A stretch of DNA of 6,726 nt from Cytophagia bacterium. GTDB taxonomy: Bacteria > Bacteroidota > Bacteroidia > Cytophagales > Cyclobacteriaceae. The notes beneath the pieces are model-generated. The model had not been told where the DNA came from and did no database searches. It saw only the letters and a list, made by a program, of their open reading frames with translations. The stretch lies in NCBI GenBank assembly GCA_013373005.1, contig JABXIP010000359.1, positions 1-6,726 on the forward strand, in the 5' to 3' direction. A program made the position numbers and the translations under genes. How positions within the stretch are numbered: the stretch's first letter is position 1; the number at the start of each line of letters is the position of its first letter. Below are positions 1-5,333 of the stretch, one piece after another.

Positions 1-680
1 CAGGTAGAGTAAATCAGCACTCCGCCCGGTTTCAGGCTTGGCCAGATATCGGCCAGAATGCGCTGCTGACGAGTGGCACAAAGCTTTACTGCTTCAGGGC
101 TCCATTCGTTCATAGCTTCAGGTTCTCTGCGGAAAAGCCCTTCGCCAGAGCAAGGCGCATCAACCACAATCAAATCGAACTGCACATTGAGCCGTTCAAA
201 ACGGCTGGGGTCGTTATTGGTGATTACTACGTTGGGGTGACCCCATTTGGTAAGGTTTTCAGAGAGAATATTTGCCCGGGTTTTGATGACCTCATTGCTA
301 ACCAGAAGGCTGTTTTCGTTGAGGATACTGCTGATGTGAGAGCTTTTTCCACCTGGTGCACCACATAAATCAAGCGCCAATAATTCCTCTTTCAAATCGA
401 CTGACTGCTTAATGATTTGTTCCAGCACCATAGAACTGGCCTCCTGCACATAATAGCCACCGGCATGAAAGGCAGGATCGAGCGTAAAGGTTGGGCGTTC
501 GGTTAGGTAAATACCATTATCTGCCCAGGGAATTGCTTCGCCTTCCAACTTACCACTGTAGTTTTTGAAAGGGTTGAAGCGAATGCTTGTAGGAGAATCT
601 GTATTGAGAGACTGGAAGAAGGCCTCAGCTTCTGTGGGGAGAATTTGTTGGATTTGGGATTGGAATTCTAAAGGGATCAT
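1..680 (-). CDS. NOL1/NOP2/Sun-family rRNA (cytosine-C5) methyltransferase, RsmB/RsmF type, 3' end outside window
   Basis: This is the first 226 codons of a SAM-dependent RNA m5C methyltransferase, translated from an ATG at 680-678. An N-terminal stretch contains the family-typical HAGGYYVQEASSM (residues 72-84), which precedes the catalytic fold. Motif I follows as LDLCGAPGGKS (103-113, SAM binding), then motif IV as DAPCSGEG (174-181, with Cys177 in the PCS position). Next comes KPGGVLIYST, after which the first two bases of the following codon are TG. This fits the second catalytic Cys of the family's TC motif at residue 227, just cut by the window edge. The family acts in the cytosol on 16S rRNA. 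RsmF is the closest guess, but the diagnostic C-terminal domain is not visible, so I give no symbol. The ATG overlaps the upstream regulator's stop by one base (TAATG) and an AAGG lies just before it, suggesting translational coupling. Sure of the family, unsure of the target base. Confidence 0.93.
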   Translation of the reverse strand, partial: MIPLEFQSQIQQILPTEAEAFFQSLNTDSPTSIRFNPFKNYSGKLEGEAIPWADNGIYLTERPTFTLDPAFHAGGYYVQEASSMVLEQIIKQSVDLKEELLALDLCGAPGGKSSHISSILNENSLLVSNEVIKTRANILSENLTKWGHPNVVITNNDPSRFERLNVQFDLIVVDAPCSGEGLFRREPEAMNEWSPEAVKLCATRQQRILADIWPSLKPGGVLIYST

Positions 681-1141
681 TAAACCTTATAAGCCGTTGA
701 ATGAAGATTTTCTGAAAGTACAAAAGAACTTTGAACATGTCCAAGATTGGCAATAGTAGATAGTTTGTTCAGGATAAATGTCTCGTATACCTCCATGTTC
801 TTCACCACTATTTTCAATAAGAAGTCATAGTTGCCGGCAATGTGGTAGCACTCCATTACTTCGGGGTATTGACTCACTTCATTCACAAACTTTTCCAGAT
901 AGGATCTGGAATGTTTGGTGAGGCTAATAGAGATGAAAGCAATCAGTCTAAGTCCAAGTTTTTTGTTGTCAACCAGGGCAACATACTTCTTGATCAATCC
1001 ATCTCTTTCAAGTCTTTTCACCCTTTCAAAAACCGGAGTGGTGGATAGATTCAATTGGTCGGCCAAGGCCTTTGTAGTTATTCTGGCATCGCCCTGAAGG
1101 ATTTCCAGGATTTTAATGTCAACAGCGTCAAGCTTCAGCAT
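680..1141 (-). CDS. Lrp/AsnC-family transcriptional regulator
   Basis: This is a 153-residue protein of standard Lrp/AsnC length. Residues about 4-52 form the AsnC-type winged helix-turn-helix: LDAVDIKILEILQ leads in, ALADQLNLS and TPVFERVKRLERDGLI supply the two helices, and the wing follows. Residues about 66-142 form the RAM (Lrp effector) domain, with the characteristic MECYHIAGNYDFLLKI segment (96-111) where amino-acid ligands bind in this family. These proteins act as dimers to octamers on palindromic sites and respond to amino acids. The gene is transcribed away from a tyrosine-catabolism cluster, and two TAGAAT-N3-ATTCTA palindromes lie in the shared spacer. I infer that it controls the cluster and itself, possibly sensing an aromatic or branched amino acid; neither the ligand nor the sign of regulation can be read from sequence. 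It overlaps the downstream methyltransferase by one base. No Shine-Dalgarno is visible before its ATG. Confidence 0.95.
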   Translation of the reverse strand: MLKLDAVDIKILEILQGDARITTKALADQLNLSTTPVFERVKRLERDGLIKKYVALVDNKKLGLRLIAFISISLTKHSRSYLEKFVNEVSQYPEVMECYHIAGNYDFLLKIVVKNMEVYETFILNKLSTIANLGHVQSSFVLSENLHSTAYKV

Positions 1142-1155
1142 AGAATTTTATTCTA
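1141..1155. promoter_or_regulatory. Lrp-type operator palindrome (site 1), touching the regulator start codon
   Basis: The sequence is TAGAAT-TTT-ATTCTA, with perfect 6-bp arms. It fits the E. coli Lrp consensus YAGHAWATTWTDCTR at 14 of 15 positions by hand comparison. Base 1141 is also the A of the regulator's ATG, so a bound protein would cover the leader and the start region of its own gene. This is the expected geometry for autorepression. Binding is inferred. Confidence 0.75.
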
Positions 1156-1164
1156 GTGGTGCCT

Positions 1165-1172
1165 CAAATTTA
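1165..1172 (-). promoter_or_regulatory. Candidate Bacteroidota -7 box for the regulator gene
   Basis: On the minus strand the bases read TAAATTTG, an exact match to the Bacteroidota -7 pattern TAnnTTTG. It lies about 24 bases before the regulator ATG, so transcription would begin just before operator site 1. No convincing TTG-type -33 element is seen at the usual distance, so this is tentative. Confidence 0.4.
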
Positions 1173-1178
1173 AAGAAT

Positions 1179-1194
1179 GAAAATGGATATTTTC
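1179..1194. promoter_or_regulatory. Weak third palindrome between the two operators
   Basis: GAAAAT-GGAT-ATTTTC has perfect 6-bp arms around a 4-bp centre. It lies roughly midway between sites 1 and 2 (centre-to-centre 38.5 and 33.5 bp). It departs from the TAGAAT-N3-ATTCTA form in arm sequence and spacer length, so it would at best be a low-affinity site for cooperative filling. In AT-rich DNA it could be chance. Confidence 0.3.
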
Positions 1195-1212
1195 TGATAA
1201 ATGATTTGATTG

Positions 1213-1227
1213 TAGAATGATATTCTA
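1213..1227. promoter_or_regulatory. Lrp-type operator palindrome (site 2)
   Basis: TAGAAT-GAT-ATTCTA has the same 6-bp arms and 3-bp centre as site 1, and fits the E. coli Lrp consensus at 13 of 15 positions. Its centre (1220) is 72 bp from that of site 1 (1148). That is close to seven helical turns, so both sites face the same side of the DNA. It lies upstream of both divergent genes and could allow looping or wrapping by an Lrp octamer. Function is inferred. Confidence 0.72.
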
Positions 1228-1276
1228 ATTATATCAACTGAGGTGGGTGAATGATATAAATAGATTAACTTCTGCA

Positions 1277-1284
1277 TAGATTTG
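1277..1284 (+). promoter_or_regulatory. Candidate Bacteroidota -7 box for the catabolic cluster
   Basis: TAGATTTG matches the TAnnTTTG pattern exactly and lies 57 bp downstream of the centre of operator site 2. A transcript from here would carry a leader of about 145 bases that includes the whole 1300-1411 palindromic repeat. No clear -33 element is present at the usual spacing, so the assignment is weak. Confidence 0.33.
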
Positions 1285-1299
1285 TGCCTGTGTTTTTAG

Positions 1300-1411
1300 C
1301 GTCATTCAGAGGGAGTCCCTGCAAGGGACGACCGAAGAATCTCCAACGGATGGCACCGAGGTAAGGAAGGGTGTTCACTCGAGCAGATTCTTCGCTTCGC
1401 TCTGAATGACG
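1300..1411 (+). repeat. 112-bp palindromic interspersed repeat, copy 1
   Basis: The ends form a perfect 12-bp inverted repeat: CGTCATTCAGAG at 1300-1311 and CTCTGAATGACG at 1400-1411. Inside is a small hairpin, GTCCCT-GCA-AGGGAC (1315-1329), then a second inverted pair, CGAAGAATCT (1333-1342) with AGATTCTTCG (1385-1394). The nested arms would fold the element into a branched hairpin. A second element of the same length and layout lies at 5211-5322. There is no reading frame inside, so it looks like a non-autonomous MITE-like or REP-like element. It ends 25 bases before the dehydrogenase ATG. Confidence 0.85.
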
Positions 1412-1436
1412 GTTAAGGAACAGCATCAACTAACCT

Positions 1437-2663
1437 ATGGAAGATTTACTAAAGAAGTTTGAGGAGAAAAGGCCGGAGATTGTCTTTGAGTGGCAAGATC
1501 AGGAAACTGAGGCAGAAGGATGGGTAGTCATCAACTCCCTTAGAGGTGGCGCAGCTGGCGGTGGAACCCGTATGAGAAAAGGTCTAAATAAAAGAGAAGT
1601 AGAGTCGCTTGCCAAAACCATGGAAGTGAAGTTCACTGTTTCAGGTCCTCCTATAGGTGGAGCGAAATCAGGTATCAACTTCGACCCCAAAGACCCTCGA
1701 AAAGAAGGTGTACTTCGCAGATGGTTTACTGCAGTGAGCCCATTGCTCAAATTCTACTATGGTACTGGTGGTGATTTGAATGTAGACGAAGTGCATGAAG
1801 TAATCTCTATGACTGAGGAGGCCGGAATCTGGCACCCACAGGAAGGCGTTTTCAACGGACATTTCAAACCGAACGAAGCTTCAAAAATTAATCGAATCGG
1901 CCAGCTGAGAAATGGAGTGGTCAAAGTGATTGAAAACCCATTTTTCTCTCCAGATGTCACCCGCAAGTATAAAATTGCCGATATGATCACTGGCTACGGG
2001 GTAGCTGAAGCAATTCATCATTATTACAATATCTGGGGTGGTGATTACAAAGAAAAGAGAGCCGTCATCCAGGGATGGGGCAATGTTGGAGCAGCAGCAG
2101 GGTTCTACTTGGCTCAGATGGGCGTTTCCGTAGTAGGTATCATCGACAGAGAAGGTGGAGTCTTAAGACAAGAAGGCTTTAGTCTGGAAGAAGTCAGGCA
2201 GCTGTTTCTGACTAGACAAGGCAACCAGCTGGTAGCTGATGATATGATTCCTTATGAGGAAATCAATGAGCAAATCTGGGATTTGGACTTTGAGATTTTT
2301 GTTCCGGCAGCTGCATCGAGGTTAATCACTAAAGATCAGGTAGACCGTATGATTGACTCCAAACTTGAGGTGATCTCTTGCGGAGCCAATGTGCCATTTA
2401 ACGATCCTGAGATTTTCTTTGGAGAGACCGGTTTATATGCAGATAGCAACCTCTCGGTGATTCCTGATTTCATTGCTAACTGTGGAATGGCGCGCGTTTT
2501 TGCGTATCTTATGCAAAGGGGAGTGGCGCTCACCGATGAGGCCATTTTCAGCGATACTTCTCAGATTATTGAGAAGGCACTTCAGAATGTTTATGGCATT
2601 TCTGACAAGAAAACAGGAATTTCAAAGCGTGCTTTAGAGCATTCTCTGAAGCAATTGGTTTGA
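1437..2663 (+). CDS. Glu/Leu/Phe/Val dehydrogenase-family amino acid dehydrogenase
   Basis: This 408-residue NAD(P)-dependent enzyme would catalyse reversible oxidative deamination of an L-amino acid to a 2-oxo acid. The N-terminal catalytic domain has GGAAGGGTRM (37-46), resembling the Leu/Phe dehydrogenase branch. It also has MEVKFTV (Lys65) and PPIGGAKSGINFDP (Lys77), the two conserved lysines, and GTGGDLNVDE (Asp113), the expected catalytic Asp. The Rossmann domain shows QGWGNVG (212-218) and an acidic Asp237 at the end of the second strand, which favours NAD over NADP. Near the C-terminus, PDFIANCGMARVF (343-355) replaces the usual PD..ANAGGV. The usual substrate is not clear from sequence. 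As first gene of a homogentisate cluster it may feed phenylalanine- or tyrosine-derived 2-oxo acids into the pathway, or act on glutamate to recycle a transaminase acceptor. The ATG at 1437 is the first plausible start and its Shine-Dalgarno is weak. Confidence 0.93.
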   Translation: MEDLLKKFEEKRPEIVFEWQDQETEAEGWVVINSLRGGAAGGGTRMRKGLNKREVESLAKTMEVKFTVSGPPIGGAKSGINFDPKDPRKEGVLRRWFTAVSPLLKFYYGTGGDLNVDEVHEVISMTEEAGIWHPQEGVFNGHFKPNEASKINRIGQLRNGVVKVIENPFFSPDVTRKYKIADMITGYGVAEAIHHYYNIWGGDYKEKRAVIQGWGNVGAAAGFYLAQMGVSVVGIIDREGGVLRQEGFSLEEVRQLFLTRQGNQLVADDMIPYEEINEQIWDLDFEIFVPAAASRLITKDQVDRMIDSKLEVISCGANVPFNDPEIFFGETGLYADSNLSVIPDFIANCGMARVFAYLMQRGVALTDEAIFSDTSQIIEKALQNVYGISDKKTGISKRALEHSLKQLV

Positions 2664-2681
2664 GCCTGAGCCCCCTCTCAG

Positions 2682-2700
2682 TCTCCCCCAAAGGGGGAGA
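2682..2700. repeat. Short hairpin repeat between dehydrogenase and hmgA
   Basis: TCTCCCCC-AAA-GGGGGAGA forms a perfect 8-bp stem with a 3-base loop, 18 bases after the dehydrogenase stop. The preceding CCCCCTCTCAG (from 2671) looks like part of the same unit. From memory, this kind of unit is widespread between genes in Bacteroidota. There is no T-run after the stem (TGGTTC follows), so it is not a standard intrinsic terminator. It may protect 3' ends or attenuate read-through. The remainder of the 117-bp gap shows nothing else. Confidence 0.7.
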
Positions 2701-2780
2701 TGGTTCTTCAGTGCTTTGAAAAGTTCATGGCTGTGAGGAGTCGTAGGAAGAGAAAAAGAGAAAATAACAAAAGGTAAACT

Positions 2781-3938
2781 ATGCCATTTTATCATCACCT
2801 TGGAAAAATGCCGCATAAACGGCACACTACCTTCAAAAAGCCTGATGGAGGTTATTACTATGAGCAGCTTTTTGGCACCATCGGTTTCGATGGCATGTCT
2901 TCGCTGCTCTATCATGTGCACCGACCGACACAGGTAAAGGAAGTCATCAAGTCATATGATGTCTCTCCCAAAATTGCGGTAGACAAGAATATGCTGTCTC
3001 TTGGGTTGAAGGGCTTTGCTGTAGAACCTAAGGCAGACTTTCTGGAAAGCAGAACACCGGTACTGGTTAACAACGACTGTCATATTGTGCTGGCTGCTCC
3101 ACAGAAATCTTTGAAGGATTATTTCTACAAGAATACAGATTGCGATGAGTTGATCTTTATTCACGAGGGTAAAGGAACGCTTAGAACCTTGCTTGGAAAT
3201 CTCAGCTTCAGTTATGGTGATTACCTGATGATTCCGCGAGGAATGATCTATCAGATCGATTTCGAAACGGAGCAGAACAGGCTCTTTATTGTCGAGTCTC
3301 ACCGACCTATTTATACGCCTAAGCGATACAGAAACTGGTTTGGTCAGTTGCTGGAACACGCTCCCTATTGCGAGCGCGACCTGAGAAGGCCAACAGACCT
3401 GGAAACACATGATGAAAAGGGTGACTTCATCATCAAGGTGAAAAAGCAGGGGATGATTCATGAGTATGTCTATGCCACACATCCATTCGATGTGGTAGGC
3501 TGGGATGGCTACAACTATCCGTATGCCTTCTCCATTCATGATTTCGAACCAATCACTGGTCGCGTGCATCAACCACCACCAGTGCATCAAACCTTCGAGA
3601 CCGATGCTTTTGTGGTCTGCTCATTTGTGCCAAGGCTTTATGATTATCATCCAGAGGCAGTTCCAGCTCCATACAATCACAGCAACATAGATTCTGATGA
3701 GGTGCTTTACTATGTAGATGGCGACTTTATGAGTCGTAATAATATTGAGCGGGGAATGATTACGCTACATCCGGCCGGTATTCCTCATGGCCCTCATCCG
3801 GGAGCTATGGAACGCAGCCTGGGCAAGAAATCTACGGAAGAGTTAGCAGTGATGGTAGACACCTTTAAGCCGCTAATGGTGACAGAGGAAGCGATGAAGA
3901 TTCTGACCAAAGACTATCATAAGTCGTGGCTTGAATAG
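2781..3938 (+). CDS. hmgA: Homogentisate 1,2-dioxygenase
   Basis: This is a 385-residue non-haem Fe(II) ring-cleaving dioxygenase that converts homogentisate plus O2 to 4-maleylacetoacetate in the cytosol. The N-terminus MPFYHHLGKMPHKRHTTF is characteristic of the shorter bacterial form; human and Pseudomonas enzymes are about 430-445 residues. The cupin core includes IHEGKGTLRT (127-136) and GDYLMIPRGMIYQ (146-158). The C-terminal active-site segment has PAPYNHSNIDSDEVLYYVDG (295-314) and LHPAGIPHGPHPGA (329-342). By comparison with human His335, Glu341 and His371, the likely iron ligands are His300, Glu307 and His336, with His330 matching human His365. The His-to-Glu gap is one residue longer than in the human enzyme. 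AAAGG six bases before the ATG supports this start. It is flanked by the dehydrogenase (117-bp gap) and hppD (118-bp gap), so co-transcription is plausible. Confidence 0.97.
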   Translation: MPFYHHLGKMPHKRHTTFKKPDGGYYYEQLFGTIGFDGMSSLLYHVHRPTQVKEVIKSYDVSPKIAVDKNMLSLGLKGFAVEPKADFLESRTPVLVNNDCHIVLAAPQKSLKDYFYKNTDCDELIFIHEGKGTLRTLLGNLSFSYGDYLMIPRGMIYQIDFETEQNRLFIVESHRPIYTPKRYRNWFGQLLEHAPYCERDLRRPTDLETHDEKGDFIIKVKKQGMIHEYVYATHPFDVVGWDGYNYPYAFSIHDFEPITGRVHQPPPVHQTFETDAFVVCSFVPRLYDYHPEAVPAPYNHSNIDSDEVLYYVDGDFMSRNNIERGMITLHPAGIPHGPHPGAMERSLGKKSTEELAVMVDTFKPLMVTEEAMKILTKDYHKSWLE

Positions 3939-3957
3939 TTTATGGTTTAAGGTTAAA

Positions 3958-3998
3958 AGTTCAATGTGAGAGCCACTTTAAACTTAAAACATTGAACT
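3958..3998. repeat. Inverted repeat between hmgA and hppD
   Basis: AGTTCAATGT (3958-3967) and ACATTGAACT (3989-3998) are perfect 10-bp arms around a 21-base AT-rich loop. It begins 19 bases after the hmgA stop. There is no T-tract, so an intrinsic terminator is unlikely. It may be a processing or stability hairpin or another small interspersed repeat. The rest of the 118-bp gap is an A-rich leader to hppD with no clear ribosome site. Confidence 0.6.
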
Positions 3999-4056
3999 AG
4001 TCGGTGGTAGCTGATCACCAGTCTAAAAAAGAAAAGTAACAAGTAAATAATAGAAT

Positions 4057-5196
4057 ATGGCAACAGAGAACGTAACCTATTCAGGAGAGAAAATATTTAA
4101 GGAAGCTCAGGACTTCCTCCCAATTAACGGGACAGATTATGTAGAACTGTATGTGGGCAATGCCAAGCAGTCGGCTCACTTCTACAAAACTGCTTTTGGT
4201 TTTCAGTCGGTAGCTTATGCCGGTTTGGAAACTGGATTGAAAGACCGCGTGTCCTATGTATTACAGCAGGATAAAATCCGCCTCGTACTGACCTCACCAC
4301 TTAAGCAAGATGGTCCAATCAATGCCCATATCAACAAACATGGAGATGGTGTGAAGGTAGTGGCGCTTTGGGTTGATGATGCCACCAAGGCTTGGGAGGA
4401 AACGACCAGTAGGGGAGCCGAGTCATTTATGGAGCCTGTCAAGGAGGAAGATGAGCATGGCCACATCATCAAAAGTGGTATTCATACCTATGGCGAAACC
4501 ATCCACATTTTCGTGGAAAGAAAGAACTATCATGGAGCCTTTATGCCGGGCTTTAAGGAGTGGAAGTCGGATTACAATCCATTAGAAGTGGGCTTGAGAT
4601 ATATCGACCACATGGTAGGCAATGTAGGTTGGGGTGAAATGAACAAATGGTGTGAGTTCTATGCAAAGGTCATGGGTTTTACTCAGTTAGTATCATTCGA
4701 TGACAAAGACATCTCAACCGAATACACTGCACTCATGAGCAAGGTAATGAGCAACGGTTCAGGCAGGATTAAATTCCCGATCAATGAGCCGGCTGAGGGC
4801 AAGAAAAAATCTCAAATCGAAGAATATATAGAGTTTTATAATGGCGCTGGTGTGCAGCACATAGCGGTAGCCACTAACAACATCATAGATACTGTTACTC
4901 AATTAAGAGCTCGTGGAGTTGAGTTCTTGAGAGTGCCTGAGGTTTATTATGATGATGTACTGGACAGAGTGGGAGAGATTGATGAGGATCTCGAACCATT
5001 GAAAAAGCTGAATATCCTTATCGATAGAGACGATGAAGGATATTTGCTTCAAATCTTTACCCGACCTGTGTTGGACAGACCCACCATGTTCTTTGAGATT
5101 ATTCAAAGAAAAGGAGCTCAGTCCTTCGGTAAGGGGAATTTCAAAGCCCTTTTCGAAGCGATAGAGAGAGAGCAGGAAGCGAGACAAACTTTGTAG
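4057..5196 (+). CDS. hppD: 4-hydroxyphenylpyruvate dioxygenase
   Basis: This 379-residue Fe(II) oxygenase of the vicinal-oxygen-chelate fold converts 4-hydroxyphenylpyruvate plus O2 to homogentisate and CO2. The N-terminal VOC repeat is about residues 25-155 (DYVELYVGNAKQSAHFYKTA at its start). The catalytic C-terminal repeat is about 180-350. The iron ligands are visible as His185 (YIDHMVGNV), His268 (GVQHIAVAT) and Glu347 (TMFFEIIQR). Their spacings of 83 and 79 residues equal those of the Streptomyces avermitilis enzyme (His187, His270, Glu349). The C-terminal gating helix, SFGKGNFKALFEAIEREQ (356-373), is intact. It produces the substrate of the upstream hmgA product. The start is ATG 4057, with an A-rich leader and no strong Shine-Dalgarno, which is normal in Bacteroidota. 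A lone TAGAAT half-site directly precedes the ATG. Confidence 0.98.
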   Translation: MATENVTYSGEKIFKEAQDFLPINGTDYVELYVGNAKQSAHFYKTAFGFQSVAYAGLETGLKDRVSYVLQQDKIRLVLTSPLKQDGPINAHINKHGDGVKVVALWVDDATKAWEETTSRGAESFMEPVKEEDEHGHIIKSGIHTYGETIHIFVERKNYHGAFMPGFKEWKSDYNPLEVGLRYIDHMVGNVGWGEMNKWCEFYAKVMGFTQLVSFDDKDISTEYTALMSKVMSNGSGRIKFPINEPAEGKKKSQIEEYIEFYNGAGVQHIAVATNNIIDTVTQLRARGVEFLRVPEVYYDDVLDRVGEIDEDLEPLKKLNILIDRDDEGYLLQIFTRPVLDRPTMFFEIIQRKGAQSFGKGNFKALFEAIEREQEARQTL

Positions 5197-5210
5197 AAAC
5201 TATAAAAGAA

Positions 5211-5322
5211 CGTCACTGCGAGCCTGCCTGTCGGTAGACAGGGAACGAAGCAGTCTCACAATTGAAGGAGATTGTTTCGTCCCAAACCTTTGCAAAGGCA
5301 AAGTTTGCTCCTCGCAATGACG
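5211..5322 (+). repeat. 112-bp palindromic interspersed repeat, copy 2
   Basis: The ends are CGTCACTGCGAG (5211-5222) and CTCGCAATGACG (5311-5322), inverted with one mismatch. Inside are a left hairpin, CCTGTC-GGTA-GACAGG (5227-5242), then CGAAGCAGTCTC (5246-5257) paired with GAGATTGTTTCG (5268-5279) at 10 of 12 positions. A self-complementary CCTTTGCAAAGG (5287-5298) follows. Length, order of parts and orientation match the element at 1300-1411, although the sequence has diverged. It ends 11 bases before the fahA ATG at 5334, so its stem closes next to the ribosome-loading region. It also contains a TTG (5262) that opens a false extension of fahA. Confidence 0.85.
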
Positions 5323-5333
5323 GAAGCGATAAT

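Noticed and set aside
565..1097. Small plus-strand open frames opposite the methyltransferase and the Lrp-type regulator
   Set aside because: They are antisense to two convincing coding regions that between them cover the stretch without a gap, and they show no recognisable domain.
1300..1411. Nested inverted repeats as a riboswitch or structured ncRNA
   Set aside because: The similar 112-bp element at 5211-5322 and the simple nested palindrome structure fit an interspersed repeat better; no known riboswitch core is recognisable.
2682..2700. GC-rich hairpin as a rho-independent terminator after the dehydrogenase
   Set aside because: The 8-bp stem is strong but is not followed by a T-run, and the unit looks like a common intergenic repeat.
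2952..3590. Long open frame (212 codons) on the minus strand opposite hmgA
   Set aside because: It lies entirely antisense to a clear homogentisate dioxygenase, resembles no family I know, and is explained by codon bias of the sense gene.
4051..4056. TAGAAT just before the hppD start as a third operator
   Set aside because: Only one half-site is present; no ATTCTA partner is found at the right spacing, and a 6-base match is expected by chance in AT-rich DNA.
5262..5333. TTG-initiated 24-codon N-terminal extension of fumarylacetoacetase
   Set aside because: It is translated mostly from a palindromic repeat, uses a rare start, and precedes an ATG where family similarity begins.
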